A stretch of 61,368 nt of DNA from RGIG7213 sp045124505 (GTDB lineage: Bacteria; Bacillota; Clostridia; Oscillospirales; CAG-272), in contig JBGVLZ010000062.1 in the NCBI GenBank assembly GCA_045124505.1, positions 1 through 61,368 on the forward strand. The letters are read 5' to 3'. The position numbers were made by a program, and so were the translations under genes. Each line of letters begins with the position of its first letter. The stretch's first letter is position 1. Below, in pieces: positions 14,863 through 23,295 of the stretch. Under the pieces are notes generated by a model, which was given only the letters and a program-made list of their open reading frames with translations, ran no database searches and had not been told where the DNA came from.

Positions 14863-16188
14863 TTAATTATATTTCGGTAAATAATCACCGTGTGCTTCGA
14901 TAAGCTCGTCGCACATTTTAACGATATCGTCGATGGAAAGCTCGGCGGCTGTGTGCGGTTCAAGCATCGCCGCAGCATAGATCGCTTCCTTCTTTCTTGT
15001 AACAGCCGCTTCTATTGTAAGAAGCTGTGTGTTGATGTTGGTCATATTCATAGCCGCAAGTGCGGTGGGAAGACGTCCGACACGGCACGGCTGTATGCCC
15101 GCCTTGTTTACAAGGCATGCGACCTCGACACAAGCCTCGGAGGGCAGATTGTCGATAAGTCCTTCATTAAGCACGTTACCGCCTATCTTGTACGGTGTGT
15201 CGGTGACGATGGCATTCATTATTTTCGATGCATACTCATGCGTCATTTCGTGAGTTACGTTTCCGTTTACATATTCATCCTTTGCCGACTTCCAGCGGTC
15301 TATCTGAATGATACAGCGGCGGGGATATTCGTCAAGCGGAATGTTGTATCTCTGTATAAGCTCGGGGTACTTGTTCTTTATGAAAAGCGGATTGTATTCC
15401 GCATTGTGCTCACTCGACTCGGTGCAGTAGTAACCGAAGCGGCGCACGTATTCAAGACGGACAAGGTCGTTCTGAGCGCTGTATTTACCCTCATCAAGCG
15501 CCTCTGCCGCACGGCGTCTTATCTCGGGATAAAGATCATTACCGTCAGCATCGTAAAGCTCCAGAAGCCAGCCCATGTGGTTGATGCCTGCGATCTTTTC
15601 TTTAAGAGGCTCTTTGGCAGTCATGTCAAGGTGGTTGAGAAGCCCGCGTGAGCAGGTCTGAACGCTGTGGCAAAGACCGACTGTTTTAACACCCGTGTAT
15701 CTCAGCATATAGCCCGTAAGCATTGCCATCGGGTTTGTATAGTTGAGGAAATACGCATCGGGGCAGACCTCCTCCATATCCTTGGCAAAATCATCCATAA
15801 CGGGGATGGTGCGAAGCGCACGGAAGATACCGCCGATACCGAGCGTGTCAGCGATAGTCTGACGCAAGCCGTATTTTTTGGGTATTTCAAAATCTATGAC
15901 CGTTGACGGCTCATAACCGCCGACCTGAATGGCATTTACAACGAAATCAGCACCGCGCAGGGCATCCTTTCTTTGCTCAACACCGAGATATTTTTCAACC
16001 TTGGCTCTATTCTCGTTTATGTTTGCGTTAAGCGCATTCACCATTACAAACGATTCTTCAAGTCTTTCACCGTCGATGTCATAAAGTGCAATCGTAAAGT
16101 CACGAAGCGACTCGGTAAGCATGGCATCGCCTAAAACATTTTTTGCAAAAACGGTGCTTCCTGCACCCATAAAAGTAATTTTTCCCAT
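14863..16188 (-). CDS. Family 4 glycosidase, alpha-galactosidase/alpha-glucosidase type
   Basis: NAD- and metal-dependent glycoside hydrolase (GH4), which cleaves by an oxidation-elimination mechanism in the cytoplasm. 441 residues, the usual length. N-terminal Rossmann motif KITFMGAGSTVFAKNVLGD, metal-binding Cys-His pair at about 173-174 in GLCHSVQTC, NPMA at about 152, GINHMGWLLEL at about 202, and TESSEHNAEY. The CHSVQ motif and sequence flow are closest to the MelA/AglA alpha-galactosidase branch; exact substrate is uncertain. AAAGGAAGC precedes the ATG. It has its own perfect consensus promoter with a downstream dyad and its own terminator, so it is monocistronic and probably sugar-regulated. 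Confidence 0.88.
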   Translation of the reverse strand: MGKITFMGAGSTVFAKNVLGDAMLTESLRDFTIALYDIDGERLEESFVMVNALNANINENRAKVEKYLGVEQRKDALRGADFVVNAIQVGGYEPSTVIDFEIPKKYGLRQTIADTLGIGGIFRALRTIPVMDDFAKDMEEVCPDAYFLNYTNPMAMLTGYMLRYTGVKTVGLCHSVQTCSRGLLNHLDMTAKEPLKEKIAGINHMGWLLELYDADGNDLYPEIRRRAAEALDEGKYSAQNDLVRLEYVRRFGYYCTESSEHNAEYNPLFIKNKYPELIQRYNIPLDEYPRRCIIQIDRWKSAKDEYVNGNVTHEMTHEYASKIMNAIVTDTPYKIGGNVLNEGLIDNLPSEACVEVACLVNKAGIQPCRVGRLPTALAAMNMTNINTQLLTIEAAVTRKKEAIYAAAMLEPHTAAELSIDDIVKMCDELIEAHGDYLPKYN

Positions 16189-16224
16189 ATTTTTGCTTCC
16201 TTTTTTAAAGATTTTCTTTCAGTC

Positions 16225-16245
16225 AAACGGCACGTAAAGCCGTTT
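16225..16245. promoter_or_regulatory. Operator-like dyad downstream of the GH4 promoter
   Basis: AAACGGC (16225-16231) and GCCGTTT (16239-16245) form a perfect seven-base dyad with a seven-base centre, about 8 bases downstream of the predicted transcription start. The position is typical for a repressor roadblock, for instance a LacI-family or GntR-family sugar regulator. No regulator gene is adjacent. Confidence 0.45.
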
Positions 16246-16259
16246 CGTTACACAATTTA

Positions 16260-16288
16260 ATTATAAGCACGGCTTTAAAATTTGTCAA
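16260..16288 (-). promoter_or_regulatory. Consensus sigma-A promoter of the GH4 gene
   Basis: Minus strand TTGACA (16288-16283), 17-base spacer, TATAAT (16265-16260): a perfect match to the consensus housekeeping promoter. Predicted start near 16253, about 65 bases before the start codon. Because it is so strong, the dyad at 16225-16245 is a plausible means of control. Confidence 0.85.
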
Positions 16289-16382
16289 TCCCCTTACGAA
16301 AAAAAGTATAATTTCGGAAGGTTTACAATATATATATACCAACGCCCCAAAAGGGCAAAAACACGAAAGGACGATTTACACA

Positions 16383-17654
16383 ATGAAAGGAATACTATCG
16401 GTCTTGGCGGCAACGCTCGCCATCTCCATACTTGTTCCCTTAGTTTTGGCAAACGCCTATTACAAGGATGAAAAAGGGTCAGAGCTCGTTTTACACGCAG
16501 ATACTCCCGACAGCACACAGCTTTCGGAGATAGTGGCAGGCTTTGAAGAAAAAGAAAAAGCCCCCGCGGCTGAAGTTGTCCCCGACGGTGAAACATCGGG
16601 CGATGAGTTCATTTTTGAATACGACGAGGATGATTCCTTTGCACTTTCACCGCTTTTTCAGGTTCTTGACGATAAAGAACAGGCAGAAAATTCAGAACAG
16701 ATAAAAGATTATATAACATCTGAAAAAATGCCCGATATCACGGTATCATCATTGGGAAGTGTAGCACAGAACGATGATGAAAGAAATCTCAGAGTATATC
16801 TGCACAGCTCCAAAAAATACGTTACGATGTCTATGACAGAGTATCTTTACGGTGTCGTTGCAGCGGAAATGCCGTCATATTTCGGAGAAGAGGCGCTCAA
16901 GGCGCAGGCTGTGGCATCAAGAACGTATACGCTTTATAAAATGCTCAATTCCAACCTCTTCTATTCGGGCCACGGAAATGACGGCGCACACATCTGCACA
17001 AACAGCGGCCACTGTCAGGCATATATTTCAAGAGAAGAGGCAGAAGACAAATGGGGAAAGGCATATGCTGACAAGATATTTGATGCAGTATGCCCTGCAG
17101 TAGATGCAACAAAAGGACAGATAATGCTGTATGACGGTGCACCTATCTTTGCGGCATATCACTCCATGTCATACAGATTTACAGATGACGTTGAAAACGT
17201 CTGGGAAAACGGAGATTATCCGTATTTGAAGTCTGTTTATTCACCTGAGGACGACGGCTTCAGCGGTCTTTGCGACAGCGCAAAATTCAAAGCATCGACA
17301 TTCAAAAAGTATGTAAGGGCACAGTCGAAATATGCGGAATTTTCCGACGATCCTTCCGAATGGATAACAGGCCGTACACTTAACATAAGCGGAAGAGTGG
17401 AAACACTTACCGTCGGCGGAATTGAATTTACAGGCCGTGAAATTCAGTCTATGTTCGGTCTGCGCTCGTCAAACTTCACAGTGTCTTACGATGAAGAGAT
17501 CGAAAGATTTGTTTTCGAGGTCAAGGGCAGAGGCCACGGTATCGGTATGAGTCAGTACGGCGCACATCTTCTTGCCGAAGAAGGATATACGTACGATGAG
17601 ATACTTAACCACTATTATACAGACATTACTATAGGAAGTTACAGCTTTAAATGA
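16383..17654 (+). CDS. spoIID: Stage II sporulation protein D
   Basis: Lytic transglycosylase of the SpoIID-SpoIIM-SpoIIP engulfment machine, acting on septal peptidoglycan from the mother cell. 423 residues: an N-terminal signal anchor (about 4-25), a long acidic linker of about 110 residues, and the SpoIID domain with LYGVVAAEMPSYFGEEALKAQAVASRTY (catalytic Glu in AAEMP), a Cys/His-containing loop CTNSGHCQAY, and the C-terminal GRGHGIGMSQYGAHLLAEEGYTYDEIL. A ribosome binding site AAAGG lies about 12 bases upstream, somewhat far. The stop overlaps ymdB by four bases. An upstream segment around 16305-16340 has sigma-E- or sigma-A-like elements but I cannot decide between them. Confidence 0.92.
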   Translation: MKGILSVLAATLAISILVPLVLANAYYKDEKGSELVLHADTPDSTQLSEIVAGFEEKEKAPAAEVVPDGETSGDEFIFEYDEDDSFALSPLFQVLDDKEQAENSEQIKDYITSEKMPDITVSSLGSVAQNDDERNLRVYLHSSKKYVTMSMTEYLYGVVAAEMPSYFGEEALKAQAVASRTYTLYKMLNSNLFYSGHGNDGAHICTNSGHCQAYISREEAEDKWGKAYADKIFDAVCPAVDATKGQIMLYDGAPIFAAYHSMSYRFTDDVENVWENGDYPYLKSVYSPEDDGFSGLCDSAKFKASTFKKYVRAQSKYAEFSDDPSEWITGRTLNISGRVETLTVGGIEFTGREIQSMFGLRSSNFTVSYDEEIERFVFEVKGRGHGIGMSQYGAHLLAEEGYTYDEILNHYYTDITIGSYSFK

Positions 17655-18424
17655 TACTTAAAATTTTAGCTTTGGGCGACGTTGTAGGTCCCAAAGCGGT
17701 CGAGAAAATTAAAAACAGCTTGTGGAACATACGCAAAAGCGAAAAAATAGACTTCGTTGTTATAAACGGCGAAAACGCCGCTGACGGCGGAGGAATGGAC
17801 ATTAAAAGCACACAGACGCTTATAAATTCGGGTGCAGACGTTGTCACGGCGGGAAATCATACGTTCAAGCGCCGTGAGATCAGGGAATATCTTGACGATA
17901 CACGTGAGGTAGTGCGCCCGTGCAACTTTCCCGATGAGGTCAGCGGTTCGGGCTATACACTTGTAAATGCGCAGGGATTTACGTTTTTGGTGGTAAATGT
18001 GCTTGGCACGGTGTTTATGGAGCCGCTTGCGTGCCCATTCAAAACGGTTGAAAAAATACTCAGCCGTGCGGGCAAATATGACGTTTCCATACTTGACATC
18101 CATGCGGAATCGACAAGCGAGAAGATCGCCATGTCACACTATTTTGACGGTAAAATAGATATAATGTTCGGCACGCATACGCACGTGCAGACGGCGGATG
18201 CAAGGATAATGCCGAAGGGAAGCGGTTACATAACCGACCTCGGTATGTGCGGACCTGAAAATTCGGTACTCGGCATTAAAAAGGAAAAAATAATCGAAAA
18301 GTTTTTAACCCACATGCCCGTCAAATTCGATGTTGCGGACGAGGAAATAAAGCTCCACGGCGCAATATTTGAGTATGATACGGACTGCCGCAAAACCGTA
18401 AGCGCAAAATTATTTGAATATTAA
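17651..18424 (+). CDS. ymdB: YmdB-type metallophosphoesterase
   Basis: 257-residue calcineurin-like phosphoesterase of the YmdB family, a dimetal enzyme that in Bacillus hydrolyses 2',3'-cyclic nucleotides and affects biofilm and motility gene expression. Metal-binding motifs: LALGDVVG (Asp), VINGENAADGGG (Asn-Glu), DVVTAGNHTF (Asn-His), ILDIHAESTSEK and FGTHTHVQTAD near the C-terminus. Length is standard. It overlaps spoIID by four bases and is followed by a strong terminator, giving a two-gene operon. Pairing with spoIID suggests expression in sporulating cells, but this is context only. Confidence 0.93.
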   Translation: MILKILALGDVVGPKAVEKIKNSLWNIRKSEKIDFVVINGENAADGGGMDIKSTQTLINSGADVVTAGNHTFKRREIREYLDDTREVVRPCNFPDEVSGSGYTLVNAQGFTFLVVNVLGTVFMEPLACPFKTVEKILSRAGKYDVSILDIHAESTSEKIAMSHYFDGKIDIMFGTHTHVQTADARIMPKGSGYITDLGMCGPENSVLGIKKEKIIEKFLTHMPVKFDVADEEIKLHGAIFEYDTDCRKTVSAKLFEY

Positions 18425-18431
18425 AATAAAA

Positions 18432-18468
18432 AATCAAGGGTGATTCAATAATTCCCTTGATTTTTTTG
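18432..18468 (+). terminator. Terminator of spoIID-ymdB
   Basis: Stem AATCAAGGG (18432-18440) with CCCTTGATT (18454-18462), followed by TTTTTTTG. Eight bases after the ymdB stop. A-run upstream gives weaker function in reverse. Confidence 0.92.
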
Positions 18469-18487
18469 TTTATCGAAAGGTGGTGGC

Positions 18488-18519
18488 TCATTTAAGGAAA
18501 TATATGGTAAACTTTGTAG
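18488..18519. mobile_element. IS481-type right-end remnant
   Basis: TCATTTAAGGAAATATA (18488-18504) is identical to 5004-5020 and is followed by a degenerate GGTAAACTTTG resembling the GTAAACTATG of the IS481 right end. Only this short piece is present, 13 bases before the solo left end at 18532. Confidence 0.45.
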
Positions 18520-18531
18520 GGACGACCACTG

Positions 18532-18630
18532 TGTCAAGGGCAACATCATTTACAATTTGTGAAGACACATGGTTTACAACTTTCCGACCAATAATTTTGA
18601 AGCGAAAGCGAAGCTGTAGTGAAAAATTAT
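18532..18630 (+). mobile_element. Solo left end of the IS481-family element
   Basis: These 99 bases are identical to 59983-60081, the left end of the complete IS481 element in this window, including the terminal TGTCAAGGG, the paired TTTACAA motifs around TGTGAAGACACA, and the GACCAATAATTTT hairpin arm. Identity stops at 18630 (GGGTTTAATA against TGGTCTAATC). No transposase sequence follows; cassette repeats do. A recent deletion or one-ended event is likely given the complete identity. Confidence 0.9.
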
Positions 18631-18639
18631 GGGTTTAAT

Positions 18640-19100
18640 AAAACGGGCGGTTGCAGTTCGCTTTGCGAACTGCTTGAATCTTGCCCCTACAGGCACCACC
18701 TCGAATATACATACCGTAGGGGCGTGCATCGCACGTCCGCATTGAACGCCTTCTCCAGCCACTTGACGAAGTCAAGTGATGGGAGACAGTGTGGCAACGA
18801 GATTGCGCAACAAGTTACGCAACTCGGACGGATGAGGTGTCAGATTAAATGGGTTTTAAACGGCGGGAGCAAAATCTCGCTGCGGCTCGGTCACGTTCGG
18901 GTTCTGACATGCCACCGGCATGTCATTCATTCCCCTCACGCCGCTTCGCTACCCCGCCCTACCGCACCACCCTTAATATACAGACCGTAGGGGCGTGCAT
19001 CGCACGTCCGCATTAAACGCCTTCTCCCGCAGGAGAAGGCTTGGGTTCTGTGTTGCCACATCTGTGGCGGTAGGGCGTCGCTTGCCTGTTTAATATAATG
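18640..19100. repeat. Palindrome cassettes with unusual inserts
   Basis: Cassette array containing GCAGTTCGC/GCGAACTGC (18653-18673), GTGCATCGCAC, a variant in which the usual CCTTCTCC hairpin tail is replaced by CCACTTGAC/GTCAAGTG-type sequence (18759-18778) plus TTGCGCAA and TTGCGTAA motifs, the long GGCGGG..CCCCGCC module (18862-18957) that contains GACATGCC/GGCATGTC (18905-18923), a second GTGCATCGCAC and CCTTCTCC/GGAGAAGG (19021-19038). No gene is seen. Confidence 0.88.
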
Positions 19101-19110
19101 TTGCCTTACC

Positions 19111-19734
19111 TTACATTGCACCGAATCTTTCGCCGATTATTTCTACCGATGCTCGGTCTGAGGTAAGCTCAGTTACGGTCTTTTTGATTTTTTCGTACAC
19201 ATCGGATGTTGCCGCACAAAAAAGTGTGACGTTTGCGGAAAATTCGGTGTTGTCGAGATTGTACGTAAAGGACTGAAGTGCGTGCTTTATCTTGTCATGG
19301 TCACGGAATGAGCATGTGATCTTAAATTCCGTAAGATTTTTCATCACAGCAACACCGGCGGCATTTATTGCATCAGCCGCCGCCTTTGTATATGCCCTGG
19401 CAAGACCGCCCGTGCCGAGCAGAATACCGCCGAAATACCTCGTAACGACGACGACAGCATCGGTGATATCGCTTTTTTTCAGCACCTCAAGCACCATTGA
19501 GCCTGCCGTGCCCTTCGGCTCACCGTCCTCTGTAAACCGTATTATGTTATTCTCACGAACAACATACGCATACACATTGTGGCGTGCCTGCGCATGCTTC
19601 TTTTTTATTTCCGCAATAAATTCCAGCGCTTCCTCTTCCGTTTGCACGGGCATGGCGGCGCCGATGAACTCGGATTTTTTCTCGGTGAACGATGCTTCGC
19701 CGATGTCTTTTAATGTTGTATATCCGTCTTTCAT
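19111..19734 (-). CDS. yigZ: YigZ/IMPACT family protein
   Basis: 207-residue member of the UPF0029/IMPACT family, which has an N-terminal ribosomal-S5-like domain and a C-terminal ferredoxin-like domain. Diagnostic motifs: KKSEFIGAAMPV, TEDGEPKGTAGSMVLEVL and VVVTRYFGGILLGTGGLARAYTKAA. Eukaryotic IMPACT regulates translation-stress kinase GCN2; the bacterial role is not well defined, with nucleic-acid or translation factor binding suggested. It begins one base after the hflX stop and is the last gene of that operon. Confidence 0.92.
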   Translation of the reverse strand: MKDGYTTLKDIGEASFTEKKSEFIGAAMPVQTEEEALEFIAEIKKKHAQARHNVYAYVVRENNIIRFTEDGEPKGTAGSMVLEVLKKSDITDAVVVVTRYFGGILLGTGGLARAYTKAAADAINAAGVAVMKNLTEFKITCSFRDHDKIKHALQSFTYNLDNTEFSANVTLFCAATSDVYEKIKKTVTELTSDRASVEIIGERFGAM

Positions 19735-19735
19735 A

Positions 19736-21007
19736 TCATTTCAACGACTTATTTATAAAGCCCTTCGTTTTTTTATCGACCACGGCAGTAACGACCGTGC
19801 CCTCCGCCGTATAATCGCAGTCAAGGACGTTTGCATTTGCATAAAGATAATTCAAAAGGTCGCCTCGTGCGGGCGGAAGCGTGAACACTTCCTTCGTTTT
19901 GCCCGCACCGACTATTTCTTCCATAGCCTCTGTCAGCTTGTCAACACCCTCGCCTGTTTTTGCGCTGATAGTGACGTATGTGCAGTCAGACGGTGCGCAC
20001 GGACGGAATTCCTCGCAAGCCATATCCATTTTGTTGAATACGTAAATTACGGGCTTTGCGCCTGCATCAAGGTCGCCCAAAAGCTCCTGTGTTACCGCAA
20101 TTTGATTTTTATATTCAGGGTCAGATGCGTCAACTATAAGCAATACCGCATCACAAAACGCAACCTCGTCAAGCGTTGAACGGAACGCCTTGACAAGATG
20201 TGTCGGCAGATTTCTTATAAATCCGACGGTATCGGTTAAAAGTATCTCCTCACCCGAGGGAAGCGCAAACTTTCTTGTTGTGGGGTCAAGCGTTGCGAAA
20301 AGCTTGTTTTCGGCAAGTATGCCCGCATCGGTTAAAAGGTTCAGAAGCGTTGATTTGCCTGCGTTTGTGTACCCTGCGATGGCAAGCTTGAAAATTCCCG
20401 ATCGGTCACGCTGACGGCGCATCGTGCTTCTGTTTTTGCGAAGCTCCTCAGCCTGCGCCTCAAGGGCTGCAATTCTGTGCTTTAAATGACGCTTGTCAGA
20501 CTCAAGCTTTGACTCACCCGGGCCTCTTGTACCGATACCGCCGCCAAGACGTGACAGCTCCGTACCCTTGCCCGTAAGACGGGGAATCGTATATTTGAGC
20601 TGTGCAAGCTCAACCTGCAGCTTGCCCTCACCGCTTACCGCATGAAGCGCAAAAATATCAAGTATAAGCATTGTACGGTCGATAACACGCACGTTTTCAA
20701 GCTCTTTTTCGAGATTTCTTATCTGCGAGGGGGAAAGCTCCCTGTCGAAAACGACAAGCGGAATTTCGTTATTTTCGCAGATCTCCTTAAGCTCCTCGAC
20801 CTTGCCCTCGCCTATATAAGTGCGCACGTCGGGCGTTTCACGTGACTGCGTCATAACACCGAAGACCTCACCGCCAGCAGTTTTCAAAAGCTGCTCAAGC
20901 TCATTTAAGCTTGCTTCATTTTCTTTATCGTCCTCACCCTTGAAAAAGACGGAAACAAGCACCGCCTTCGGGGATTCCTCTTTTTTAAAAATATTTTCTT
21001 CTGCCAT
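19736..21007 (-). CDS. hflX: GTPase HflX
   Basis: Ribosome-associated GTPase that splits stalled or hibernating ribosomes under stress. 423 residues: an N-terminal HflX domain with DPEL-type segment VFDRELSPSQIRNLEKEL and the glycine-rich loop LSRLGGGIGTRGPGE, a coiled helix (LESDKRHLKHRIAALEAQAEEL), then the G domain with GYTNAGKSTLLN (G1), DTVGFIRNLPTHLV (G3) and NKMD (G4). A short C-terminal domain follows. AGGGAG precedes the ATG. The gene starts 74 bases after the rpmE stop, beyond a terminator-like hairpin. Confidence 0.95.
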   Translation of the reverse strand: MAEENIFKKEESPKAVLVSVFFKGEDDKENEASLNELEQLLKTAGGEVFGVMTQSRETPDVRTYIGEGKVEELKEICENNEIPLVVFDRELSPSQIRNLEKELENVRVIDRTMLILDIFALHAVSGEGKLQVELAQLKYTIPRLTGKGTELSRLGGGIGTRGPGESKLESDKRHLKHRIAALEAQAEELRKNRSTMRRQRDRSGIFKLAIAGYTNAGKSTLLNLLTDAGILAENKLFATLDPTTRKFALPSGEEILLTDTVGFIRNLPTHLVKAFRSTLDEVAFCDAVLLIVDASDPEYKNQIAVTQELLGDLDAGAKPVIYVFNKMDMACEEFRPCAPSDCTYVTISAKTGEGVDKLTEAMEEIVGAGKTKEVFTLPPARGDLLNYLYANANVLDCDYTAEGTVVTAVVDKKTKGFINKSLK

Positions 21008-21021
21008 ATAAACTCCCTAAA

Positions 21022-21060
21022 AAACACAAAAGGACAAGTGCGGGGGACCCGTACCTGTCC
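21022..21060 (-). terminator. Terminator of rpmE
   Basis: Imperfect stem GGACAAGTGCGGG/CCCGTACCTGTCC (21032-21060) followed on the minus strand by TTTTGTGTTTTTT (21031-21019). Lies between rpmE and hflX. Read-through to hflX remains possible because no other promoter for hflX is evident. Confidence 0.8.
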
Positions 21061-21081
21061 GTAAGTGACTTGACTTATGCC

Positions 21082-21285
21082 TTATTTGCTCGCATTCAGA
21101 CGCTTCTTGAACTTATCAACACGTCCGCCTGCATCGACAAACTTCTGCTTGCCGGTGAAAAAGGGATGGCACTTGGAGCAAATTTCAACACGAAGGTCGC
21201 CCTTTGTGGATCTTGTAACGACTGTTTCTCCGCAGGCGCACTTGACCGTGACTTCCTTGTAATCGGGATGTATTCCTTCCTTCAT
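21082..21285 (-). CDS. rpmE: 50S ribosomal protein L31, zinc form
   Basis: 67-residue bL31 of the zinc-binding type: MKEGIHPDY start, CACG (about residues 16-19) and CSKCHPF (about 36-42) provide the Cys ligands, and a basic C-terminus (GGRVDKFKKRL) follows. I use the ATG at 21285 because AGAGGTG sits 6-8 bases upstream and the family begins MK.GIHP; the ORF extends ten codons further without support. A strong promoter lies 35-65 bases upstream. Zinc-type L31 is usually replaced by a zinc-free paralogue under zinc starvation; no paralogue is present in this window. Confidence 0.97.
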   Translation of the reverse strand: MKEGIHPDYKEVTVKCACGETVVTRSTKGDLRVEICSKCHPFFTGKQKFVDAGGRVDKFKKRLNASK

Positions 21286-21320
21286 TTTCTTCACCTCTCT
21301 GTGTAATTCATGCAAAATGC

Positions 21321-21349
21321 ATTATATCACAAGTGCTTCAACTTTGCAA
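21321..21349 (-). promoter_or_regulatory. Sigma-A promoter of rpmE
   Basis: Minus strand TTGCAA (21349-21344), 17-base spacer, TATAAT (21326-21321). Near-consensus with an extended TGTGATATAAT context. Predicted start close to 21314, about 30 bases before the start codon. Confidence 0.85.
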
Positions 21350-21469
21350 GAGGTTTACAAAATAATTTTCCCCAAAATGTAAAAAAAATGTGAAGAACAG
21401 CCCGAAAAGATGAAAAAAAGCCTGAAAATACAGTTCAAGAGTGCTTAAATAGTTTGATTTTACGTGTTT

Positions 21470-21835
21470 TTACTTTGAAATTGCATTTTCCAAATGCTCG
21501 ATTTTACAGACCTTTTCGCCGTCTGTATACACCTCGATAACATCAAGACGGATCATTTTTCCGCCCGTTCCGTGCTCGAAGATATACATTTCGGCAAATG
21601 CGATAAGATTTTGTTTTTTCCTATAATTTACAGCTGCGGCGGGACGTCCGAAGGACGGATTGTATTTCCTCGTCTTAACCTCGGCAAAGACAAGATATTT
21701 GTCATTTTCACAAATGATATCCGTTTCAAGATGACCGTATCTTTTATTTCTGTAAAGCACGGTATATCCGTTTTCCTGCAAAAATTCGCACGCTTTATCC
21801 TCGCCATACGTGCCTGATATCTTTTTATTTATCAT
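21470..21835 (-). CDS. YraN/UPF0102 family nuclease-like protein
   Basis: 121-residue UPF0102 protein with a restriction-endonuclease-like core: GTYGEDKACEFLQENGYTVLYRN, then the catalytic-type pattern ETDIICENDKYLVFAEVKTRK (Asp-Glu-x-Lys) and the family signature R(K)YNPSFGRPAAAVNYRKK. YraN-like proteins are always near rnhB and are thought to act in DNA or RNA processing, but the activity is not established. It overlaps the end of rnhB by 11 bases. Confidence 0.92.
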   Translation of the reverse strand: MINKKISGTYGEDKACEFLQENGYTVLYRNKRYGHLETDIICENDKYLVFAEVKTRKYNPSFGRPAAAVNYRKKQNLIAFAEMYIFEHGTGGKMIRLDVIEVYTDGEKVCKIEHLENAISK

Positions 21836-22445
21836 TATTTAAAAACTTCAGAAATGTACGGCGGTGTACAGGACACGGGCCGTATTTGAAAAGCGCTTCC
21901 ATGTGTGCCTTTGTGCCGTAGCCCTTGTGCTTGGCAAAGCCGTATTCGGGGTATTCTTCGTCAAGCTTGTAACACTCCCTGTCACGGCTGACCTTTGCTA
22001 AAATACTTGCCGCCGCAATTGACGGACTTTTCGCATCACCCTTTATAACAGGCTCGCACGGGATCGAAAACCCACGTGCAATATTACCGTCAATAAGAGC
22101 GTAATCGGCACTCGGCGACAGCTTTTTGACAGCCTCATTCATCGCATACATAACAGCATTGAGTATATTCATTTCGTCTATCTGTCGGGGCGTTGCCGAG
22201 GCAATTCCGTATGCTACCGCATTTTCGGTTATAACATCAAACAAAGCCTCACGTTTTTTCTCCGTCAGCTTTTTTGAGTCATCAAGTCCGTCAATAACAA
22301 GCCCTTTAGGCAAAATGACGGCGGCGGCATATACATCTCCCGCAAGGGGGCCGCGCCCTGCCTCGTCAACTCCGCAAATAAACCGAAAGCCCTTGTTTTC
22401 AAGGGCTTCTTCCATATCATATAAAAGTATCTTCCGGTCTTTCAA
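21825..22445 (-). CDS. rnhB: Ribonuclease HII
   Basis: Removes ribonucleotides from DNA and RNA of RNA-DNA hybrids. About 206 residues from a TTG at 22445, which has GGGAG 8 bases upstream within the rbgA coding sequence; the frame is open further to 22592 but only as a shadow of rbgA. Active-site motifs: CGVDEAGRGPLAGDVYAAAV (Asp-Glu), LDDSKKLTEKKRE, YALIDGN (Asp), and KGDAKSPSIAAASILAKVSRD (Asp). C-terminal part ends GPCPVHRRTFLKFL, standard for the family. Overlap with both neighbours suggests translational coupling. Confidence 0.93.
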   Translation of the reverse strand: MKDRKILLYDMEEALENKGFRFICGVDEAGRGPLAGDVYAAAVILPKGLVIDGLDDSKKLTEKKREALFDVITENAVAYGIASATPRQIDEMNILNAVMYAMNEAVKKLSPSADYALIDGNIARGFSIPCEPVIKGDAKSPSIAAASILAKVSRDRECYKLDEEYPEYGFAKHKGYGTKAHMEALFKYGPCPVHRRTFLKFLNNDK

Positions 22446-23295
22446 GTGTAATTCTCCCGATCTTTCCGTTTCTGAATTCTTCAAGGATAACGCCTGCGCC
22501 TCGCTCTGTGTCAAGCACACCGCCTGCAAGCAGAAATCCGCGTTTACGGCATATAAGCTCCATAATTGCCTCGCCGTCACGGCACTCAGCAAGCTTTTCC
22601 TCTGTCAGTTTGTACCTCTGACAAAGTAAAGCGGGATATCTTTTGGCAAGCTTTTCGCAAAGGGATGCTGCAATCTGCTCGGGAATGACGACGTCATCCT
22701 TGATAGCACCCGTTGCGGCGAGATTCTCACCGACCGTGCGGCTGTCAAACTTCGGCCAGAGCACTCCCGGCATGTCAAGCAAGTCGATCCCTATGCTCGT
22801 TGTTACCCACTGCTTCGTCAGCGTGACGCCGGGGCGGTTTTCGACCTTTGCCGATTTACCCTTTGAAAGCTTATTTATAAGGGATGATTTTCCGACATTC
22901 GGAATACCGACGATCATCGCCTTGATGTGCCGTCCGTTCATGCCCTTTTCTTCATAGCGTGCCAGCTTGTCGGCAAGCACCTTTGAAATTCCGTCCTTTA
23001 AAATTCCGAGCCCTGCACCTTTTATGCAGTCGCAAACGATGCATCTTCTGCCAGATTTTATATAATGGTCACGCCACATAATGCTTGCCTTTTCATCTGC
23101 AAGCGTTGCTTTGTTAAGCACGGTTATTACGGGCTTCTGACCGATAAGCTCAGCAAGCTGGGGGTTTGCGGAGCTGTAGGGAATTCTTGCATCCAGAAGC
23201 TCAATAACGATATCGACAGCGCCTAAATTCTCACGTATGAGGCGCTTCGTTTTCGCCATGTGCCCCGGAAACCACTGTATTATATCCGTCGGCAT
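22417..23295 (-). CDS. rbgA: Ribosome biogenesis GTPase RbgA/YlqF
   Basis: Circularly permuted GTPase required for late 50S subunit assembly. 292 residues. Permuted motif order is visible: G4 TVLNKATLAD (about 62-71) precedes G1 VGIPNVGKSSLINKL (about 129-143) and G3 DMPGVLWPKF (about 174-183). N-terminal IQWFPGHMAKTKRLI is the hallmark of the family. C-terminal RNA-binding ANTAR-like domain follows. Its ATG shares one base with the lepB stop, and its 3' end overlaps rnhB by 29 bases. Confidence 0.95.
   Translation of the reverse strand: MPTDIIQWFPGHMAKTKRLIRENLGAVDIVIELLDARIPYSSANPQLAELIGQKPVITVLNKATLADEKASIMWRDHYIKSGRRCIVCDCIKGAGLGILKDGISKVLADKLARYEEKGMNGRHIKAMIVGIPNVGKSSLINKLSKGKSAKVENRPGVTLTKQWVTTSIGIDLLDMPGVLWPKFDSRTVGENLAATGAIKDDVVIPEQIAASLCEKLAKRYPALLCQRYKLTEEKLAECRDGEAIMELICRKRGFLLAGGVLDTERGAGVILEEFRNGKIGRITLERPEDTFI

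Noticed and set aside
16300..16345. Sigma-E promoter for spoIID
   Set aside because: GTATAATT followed by ATATATAT-rich sequence gives several equally poor alignments; a weak sigma-A reading is also possible, so none is annotated.
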